Below, piece by piece: positions 53,601 to 62,600 of a stretch of DNA of 64,000 nt. How positions within the stretch are numbered: the stretch's first letter is position 1; the number at the start of each line of letters is the position of its first letter. Location: assembly GCA_030159075.1 (NCBI GenBank), contig BROG01000541.1:62001-126000 (forward strand), in the 5' to 3' direction. The position numbers and the translations under genes were made by a program. The notes beneath the pieces are model-generated. The model was not told the origin of the DNA. It saw only the letters and a program-made list of their open reading frames with translations, and did no database searches. Origin of the DNA: Atrina japonica (Eukaryota > Mollusca > Bivalvia > Pterioida > Pinnidae).

Positions 53601-56600
53601 TGCATGCATATTATTTGAGTAAGCTTGCTAAGCATAACTTGCTGTAATTATTAGCTTGAATCTGTCATCCCAAATTAAGTCTCAGAATCTTTTATGAAGA
53701 TGACCAATAGCCTAGGAAGCATATACAATTTGCTGTATAAACAATCTTGGATAAAAACAATACCAGAAATAACCGTCTGTATTTATTTTACATTCATGTA
53801 CATCAGATTGCTTTTTTCCTGCATTGCTTCAGCTTCAACATATATCTGAATATGCATGGTAAAGGTCATCAAAGAGTTTGACCTAGAAGTCACCTGCATA
53901 TTATGATTACATCACAAAAATACTACATTGCAATGCAGTATTTATTTCATGTCTGGAAAACTTATTACAAGTCTATTATTCTTTTAAATGTTGGTAATAT
54001 TGAGTTCAGTGATATTTTGATCAAAATGGTTCAGAATAGATTGACATTTTTACAAAACATACCTGACATCAATGACAGTTCATACTGCTTTAAAGTTATA
54101 ATAAAATCAAACTTAAAACAAGAGGCTCTCAAGAGCCTGTATCGCTCACCTGGTTATTTGCTTGAGAAGATCAGACGAACCGAGCAATTTTTGTAAAGGA
54201 CCTTCCATACATAAATCCTGTAAAGTTTGGTTGAATTTGCTTCAGTGGTTTCAGAGGAGAAAATGAAAATGTGATTTTCCCATAGGGTCCAATGATAAAC
54301 TAAGCCCAGCCCTGGCGGCCATGGTTTTGACAGATCAGAATGAAATGAGCAATCTTTGTAAAGGACCTTCAATACATCATTCTTCTAAAGTTTGGTTATA
54401 TTTGCTTCAGCGTTTTCAGAGGAGAAGATGAAAATGTAATTTTCCCACAGGATTCAATGTTCTTCTTCCAAGTCAGGAACCGGACTCATGAATGAATGAA
54501 TAAGGTTCTGCGAAAAACTTTGCAGTGTGTGCAGCACAGCAGTCTTCTTTTGGCTATATAATGTTAAACTAAGCCCCGTTCTAGTGGCCATGATTTTTGA
54601 CGGATCAGAACAAAATGAGCAGTCTTTGTAAAGGACCTTGCATACATCATTCCTGTAAAGTTTGGTTAAATTTGTGTCAGTGGTTTCAGAGGAGAAGATG
54701 ATTTTCCTATAGGATCCAATGTTAAACTAAGCCTCGCCATAGCGGCCATGTTTGTTGACGCAAAGTGATTCCAAAAGCCAGGTGAGCTAAAAATGGCGGT
54801 CAAGGAACAATTTTCAACAACGGTTTTGAAGTCGCAACATCAATATCTATTTGGAAACCAAATTTTCATTGAAATCAAACAATGTTGAATTTTTCCCGCC
54901 TTATTTGTCGGCCATTTTGAAAATGGCGGTCAACAAAAAATTTTCAACACCGGTTTTGAAGTCGCCACATCATGGCAAACATTTTATCAATTTACATTCC
55001 ACCTCTATCTTTCATAGTTTTGGAGTTAGAAGACGAAAAACATAAAAATTGAAAAAATTCTGTGAAAAAAAGGGCAATAACTCCTACACAGGTTTTTGGA
55101 TTGTCTTCAAATTTTCAGGGTGGGTAGATCTTGATATGCTGAACATTTTTGCAATTTACACTTGACCTCTATCTGCTATATTTTTTGAAATAAAAAATTA
55201 AAAATGCCAAAATTTTGAAAATTTTACAAAAAAAGGGCTATAACTCCGAGATGAGTTTTCCGATTTTCTTCAAAATTGCATGGCAGGTAGATCTCATCAA
55301 GCTGATCACTTTTACCCATGTCAGATTTTTGATATCTGTAATGGTTTTTGAGTTATTGGCCAAAAAACTGCAATTTACCCCCTATGTTCTATTTTTAGCA
55401 ACAGCGGCCATGTTGTTTGACCTGCGACATAGAAAATAACAAATTTGAAACTAAATACCCTAGTGATGACTCAGTTCAAGTTTGGTTCAATTTGGCCCAG
55501 TGGTTTCAGAGGAGAAGATTTTTGAAAGTGAGTTAACGACGGACAGACAGACGACGGACGCAAAGTGATTGCAAAAGCTCACCCTGACATAGTCAGGTGA
55601 GCTAATAAAAAGCACCTGTATTTTAAATGTATGACACTATGTAAACAAAATAACAAGGGGTATCATAGGAGGACTATTCATATTTATGTTAAAATTGACT
55701 TTCACTCTCACTACGACAAGGAATACAGAAATAATAATAAGTATGTATTTGTAACATAGAAATTTTATAGAGCTCGGTATACGATATTTTAAATCATATG
55801 TAGTATAGTATAGAGCGCAAAATGTTCCCTTTTACAGCAGTGCAGTTTTGGATAATTTCCAGTGACAAAAATTAACAAATATTTCTGCCAATGAAAGAAT
55901 TAAACAAATTTACTGGGGTTGTTTCAGTGTCAAACACATATTTTTTAATTTCACTTCAACCATTGACACAATAAAACATTTAAATAATATATCACAAACC
56001 AGAAAACATACCTTGTTGAAATCAAAATTGAACTTGCGCAGGAAATCAAAACTGGAAGCCTGAAATGAAGCATTTCATATTTACCTGTAAGGATTACAGT
56101 CATTAACAAAATTAAGTGTAGAGGTCATAGACTAATACTGGATATGTGTACATGTAATACAGGAGATATCATAATACAGCCATCATAGACTAATACTGGA
56201 TATGTGTACATGTAATACAGGAGATATCACAATACAGCTACGTCATAGACTAATACTGGATATGTGTACATGTAATACAGGAGATATCATAATACAGCCA
56301 TCATAGACTAATACTGGATATGTGTACATGTAATACAGGAGATATCACAATACAGCTACGTCATAGACTAATACTGAATAAGTGTCCACATGATTAACAC
56401 ACTCTCATCTAAACAATACGACCCCACAGTTTGGAGGAGGAGTATGTGGGATGGTGTGGCAGATAGTCTAGTTTTCTCTCACAGCAAGCACTGTTCCAAC
56501 CAGAGGGGGCCATTGGAAAAATGGCCCTCTAAAATGATAAATGTCCACATTAATTATACAAGTAGACTACTGGGACAGCTCAACACAGTGACAGCAGTGT

Positions 56601-59600
56601 TAAGAATGACATACAATGTATTCATGGTATAGAATAAGTGCTCTTGATTTTATATTTCTTTGGAATCAATGATCATCATATCCTCCTACATGTTACGTAC
56701 CTGTGATATACATTTGTACCAGTACCTAACATGTACCATCACATCCTCTTACATGTTATGTACCTGTGATATACATTTGTACCAGTACCTAACATGTATC
56801 AGCATATCTTCCATGTTATGTACCTGTGATATACATTTGTACCAGTACCTAACATGTACCATCAACATGTTATGTACAGCATATATTGTACCAGTACCTA
56901 ACATGTATCATCATATCCTCTTACATGTTATGTACCTGTGATATACATTTGTACCAACATGTACCATCACATAACATGTTACGTACCTGTATCATACATT
57001 TGTACCAGTACCTAACATGTATCACATGTTACGTACCTGTGATATACATTTGTACCAGTACCTAACATGTACCATCATATCCTCTTACATGTTACATACC
57101 TGTGATATACATTTGTACCAGTACCTAACATGTACCATCATATCCTCTTACATGTTATGTACCTGTGATATACATTTGTACCAGTACCTAACATGTACCA
57201 TCATATCCTCTTATGTTTATGTACCTGTGATATACATTTGTACCAGTACCTAACATGTACCATCACATCCTCTTACATGTTACGTACCTGTGATATACAT
57301 TTGTACCAGTACCTAACATGTTCCATGTTATGTACCTGTGATATACATTTGTACCAGTACCTAACATGTATCGGCATATCCTCCTACATGTTATGTATCT
57401 GTGATATACATTTGTACCAGTACCTAACATGTATCAGCATATCCTCCTACATTTGTACCAGTACCTAACATGTACCATCATATCCTCTTACATGTTACGT
57501 ACCTGTGATATACATTTGTACCAGTACCTAACATGTACCATCATCTTACATGTTATGTACCTGTGATATACATTTGTACCAGTACCTAACATGTACCATC
57601 ATATCCTCCTACATGTTATGTACCTGTGATATACATTTGTACCAGTACCTAACATGTACCATCACATCCTCTTACATGTTACGTACCTGTGATATACATT
57701 TGTACCAGTACCTTATCAGCATATCCTCCTACATGTTACGTACCTGTGATTTTTTGTACCAGTACCTCATGTATGTCCTCCTACATGTTACGTACCTGTG
57801 ATATACATTTGTACCAGTACCTAACATGTACCATCATATCCTCCTACATGTTATGTACCTGTGATATACATTTGTATCAGTACCTAACATGTATCAACTA
57901 TGTTTTAATTGCTACTTTGGTTATCTACATATGATTTTTGTTATCATTATGTCTCTATGGTTAGTTCAAGGGACATAATAATACCACATCATTCAATCCT
58001 GGTTGAGTCAATGAGCAAGCATCCCCTCACACCAACATCGGCATCAATTAGAGACATTTATATCAATTCCATAAACTGTTTGTAAACCTTTGTTAAATGA
58101 AATGCACTAATACAGATATACAAAATTACTTTACCAATTTACTAATACAAATTTAATTTACCGTACATACTTGCTTATAAGTCAAATTTTTACTTTAAAA
58201 AAGATCAAAATGTTGGGGGGGTCAACTTATAAGTGGGTCAACTGAAAACAAAAATCTACTCATGAAAAAATATTGAAGTTTGTCTTTGAAAATGCTTTAC
58301 AGGAATAGCTCTTCTTGACCTGGGACATATCTTTGTATCAACTTATGTAATTAACATCAGAGTACACAAGAACGCATTTGTTTGTAAAGCCAATACTTCA
58401 CTAACTTCAAAAGTACCGCTACTGTTTTCAGTTTTAGGTGGGTCGTAATTATCCCACTGAACAATAATGGTATGTACATGTATACTGTCATTTGCCTCAC
58501 ACACAGAAACTATGGATTTGTTTAAACAAGAGTGATAGATTTTAGTTAAGGTTTCTATCTTAATTTCTTCAATCAACTGATAATTGTGAAATTGATTGAA
58601 AGGAATTGGCAAAAGTACCTAAATTTTAATCATTCTGCAATCATTGCATAGTTTATGGCATAGCCTCAGGGCTTGGACTTCAATTCATAGCAGGGTGCTT
58701 TGATTAAGACAATAAGGGAACTTATTAAAAAAAAATTATTTCAGGTAATTCTATAAGATGAATTAAAGCTGACATTAAAATCGATATAGTACATGTTATA
58801 AAAAAGAGATTTGTGTTTTGAAACTTGTCAGTCTTATCGTGCATTCTACCTAGCCATATTTCAAAATCAAGAAACGGTGTCCTAAACCTGATTAAAAGTA
58901 TTTTTTCAGACTGAATACATGTATTAGAATGAGAATTTCTTTTAACTTATGATGTCAGCTTTAAGTGGTTATTTTTTCACAGCTGTGTCTCATGTATTTA
59001 TTGACTAATGTATTTAGGGATTGTTTCAAAATATTTTTTTATATTATTGGAGAGAATATTTAAACAGGTACATTAGAAGCTCAGTATCACTATAAAATAC
59101 TTAGTTGTTTCTAGATGATGTACATTGTGTATTAAACACAAGAATATCATTAAATCTCTGTATCTACCAGTAATAATCAAGCCTTGACTATATTATAAGT
59201 GGGTCAAAGCCAAGTCCCTCAAATTCTGGAGTTCAAAATGGGAGTCGACTTATATGTGAGATCGAGTTATAAGTGAGTTTATACGGTAAAACCAAACAAG
59301 AGGCCCAAGAGAGCCTCAATCACTCACTTGAGAACCATCTACCAATGTGGAAAGAAGACCAAGAAACATAAATATTGCTGTTTAAAGAAATTCCCCCCCA
59401 AAATTCAATTTCATCAAAATTTTGCACAGAAACATTTCTTCACCTAATTACATGTAAAACACAATAAATGAATGCATCAAAGTGAATGCAAGGGGAGATA
59501 ATTAAGGGAATCATGCAAAATGAATGAAAATAACAAAGTCTGAAAAGACCTTAAAAACATGTCAAAAATTAACAATTAGCACAGGTGAGCTAAAAAAGGA

Positions 59601-62600
59601 ATGTTTGAAGTTAACTGAGGGTGGGGAACAGGCACATACGAACAAAAATTAAAGTTGCCTACCTGCACAGCATAACATACATCAACTGGACCAAATGTTG
59701 GAGGGTAAAGGTAAAGATTGTAGGTTTTGACAATGTACCTGTAAAAATAATGTCATAATGTACCAATAAACATAATAGATCTGTAAAGATAATGTGATAA
59801 TACAACTGTAAAAATAATGTGATAATGTACCTATAAAGATAATGTACCTGTAAAGATAAGAAAATGTACATATAAAGACAAGGTGACAATGTACCTGTAA
59901 AGACAAGGTGACAATGTACCTGTAAAGATAATGTACCTGTACACACAAAGTGACAATGTACCTGTAAAGACAAGGTGACAATGTAACAGTGAAGATAATG
60001 TACCTGTACACACAAGGTGACAATGTACCTGTAAAGATAATGTACCTGTACACACAAGGTGACAATGTACCTGTAAAGACAAGGTGACAATGTAACAGTG
60101 AAGATAATGTACCTGTACACACAAGGTGACAATGTACCTGTAAAAACAAGGTGACAATGTAACACTGAAGATAATGTACCTGTACACACAAGGTGACAAT
60201 GTACCTGTAAAGATAATGTACCTGTACACACAAGGTGACAATATATCTATAAACAAAATGTACCTGTACACACAAGGTGATAATGTATTTGTAAAGACAA
60301 AGTGACAATATATCTGTACACACAAGGTGACAATGTACTTGTACACTCAAGCTGACATTGTCCTTTACACACAAGGCGACAATGTACTTGTACACTCAAG
60401 CTGACATTGTCCTTTACACACAAGGCGACAATGTACTTGTACACTCAAGCTGACATTGTCCTATACACACAAGGCGACAATGTACTTGTAAACTCAAGCT
60501 GACAATGACCTATACACACAAGGCGACAATGTACTTGTACACTCAAGCTGACATTGTCCTATACACACAAGGCGACAATGTACTTGTAAACTCAAGCTGA
60601 CAATGACCTATACACACAAGGCGACAATGTACTTGTACACTCAAGCTGACATTGTCCTATACACACAAGGCGACAATGTACTTGTACACTCAAGCTGACA
60701 TTGTCCTATACACACAAGGCGACAATGTACTTGTACACTCAAGCTGACGAAGTCCTAAACACACAAGGCGACAATGTACTTGTACACTCAAGCTGACATT
60801 GTCCTATACACCCAAGGCGACAATGTACTTGTACACTCAAGCTGACATTGTCCTATACACCCAAGGCGACAAAGTACTTGTACACTCAAGCTGACATTGT
60901 CCTATACACACAAGGCGACAATGTACTTGTACACTCAAGCTGACGAAGTCCTAAACACACAAGGCGACAATGTACTTGTACACTCAAGCTGACATTGTCC
61001 TATACACACAAGGCGACAATGTACTTGTACACTCAAGCCGACATTGTCCTATACACCCAAGGCGACAATGTACTTGTACACTCAAGCTGACAAGTCCTAT
61101 ACACACAAGGCGACAATGTACTTGTACACTCAAGCCGACAATATATCTGTACACACAAGGCGACAATGTACTTGTACACTCAAGCTGACGAAGTCCTAAA
61201 CACACAAGGCGACAATGTACTTGTACACTCACGCCGACATTGTCCTATACACACAAGGCGACAATGTACTTGTACACTCAAGCTGACATTGTCCTATACA
61301 CACAAGGCGACAATGTACTTGTACACTCAAGCCGACATTGTCCTATACAATGTACTTGTACACTCAAGCTGACATTGTCCTATACACACAAGGCGACAAT
61401 GTACTTGTACACTCAAGCTGACATTGTCCTATACACACAAGGTGACAATGTACCAGTACACATAAGGTGACAATATACCTGTCCCTTTATGAAAAAGGAC
61501 AAATCTGTTTTGAGAGTGCTGAAATGTGATTCATGTTATCTTATACTCCAATAATATTACCGTTCGCCGTACTTTGGATGTGCCGAAGTGCTAGCTCTAA
61601 TTTCCCAAGGATCAAATCCTGCGAGCAAGTTCCGCCATCAAATCAGGGCGGAACTGAATACAGTGAACCCTCTTTACAACGACCATGTTTGTTCCCATGT
61701 AGGAATGACATTATATCGAATTTGTCACTGTAATGAATTTGATGTGTTGGGCATTTCATAGTTAGCTCCCTTGAGTATCATTTACGCATCTATTTGTACA
61801 TGTAAATAAATAAACTTAAAACACTATTAAAATCTCTAGGAAAATATATAAATAAAATTTATGCAAATTTATCTTGTTAACATCGATGCACAATTATTTT
61901 TTCATTAAATCAGTCATAAATCGGTGATGTCGTAAAATGCATGAATCATGTACAAAATGCCCGAATGTAGTAGTATATCTCCATATTCCGATTTAAACAC
62001 TTTATTGCTAAAATAAAAAATGCAGAGATTGCCGATACAATTCTCTTTAAAATGCGTTTCATAAATAAAGTTTTAGTAAAATGTCTACTGCTATCGCAAG
62101 CACTGAAATAATTTAAAGATCCGCCATTGTAACCACATGGAACGAACATGTAGCCTAACGGAACTTGTTACTATGTGTATTTTTTATACTTTATTTATCA
62201 ATCTTATTTTTTCAATTTGTACCCAGCTTGTATTTCACTTCCTGGCGGTTCAGTTGAAACGAAACCTACTGATGGTTTATAAACATTAGGCCTACTGACG
62301 AACAGGTAAGGGCAGCGATATATAAATATTAGCTTTATATATCGCTGGTAAGGGTGATTCAAGCGCTAATTGTTGACACCTAGGCCATCACCTATCGGTG
62401 GAGATTAGAAAACAATTGACGGTGTAATTGTTTTATTGGCATTTATTTTTACCTATGAACTCAACCGTGAAGTAAATCAAGAATGATAACAATAGCCAGT
62501 TCAGCTGGTGGGTTCTATGTTACGTCGTTGTAAAGAGTTTATTTACACTGAGTTTTGTTTATTTGTTCCCGGAATCTAATGTCGGAGTCGGATACCGAAT

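Noticed and set aside
56660..57934. Series of plus-strand frames repeating CDIHLYQYLT
   Set aside because: Produced by the 63-bp minisatellite unit, which is a multiple of three; lies inside a PNLDC1 intron on the opposite strand.
59659..60444. Minus-strand frames up to 237 codons rich in Tyr, Leu and His
   Set aside because: Most of their length is the minisatellite; only the real 76-base exon at its edge is coding, in the frame YIVKTYNLYLYPP.
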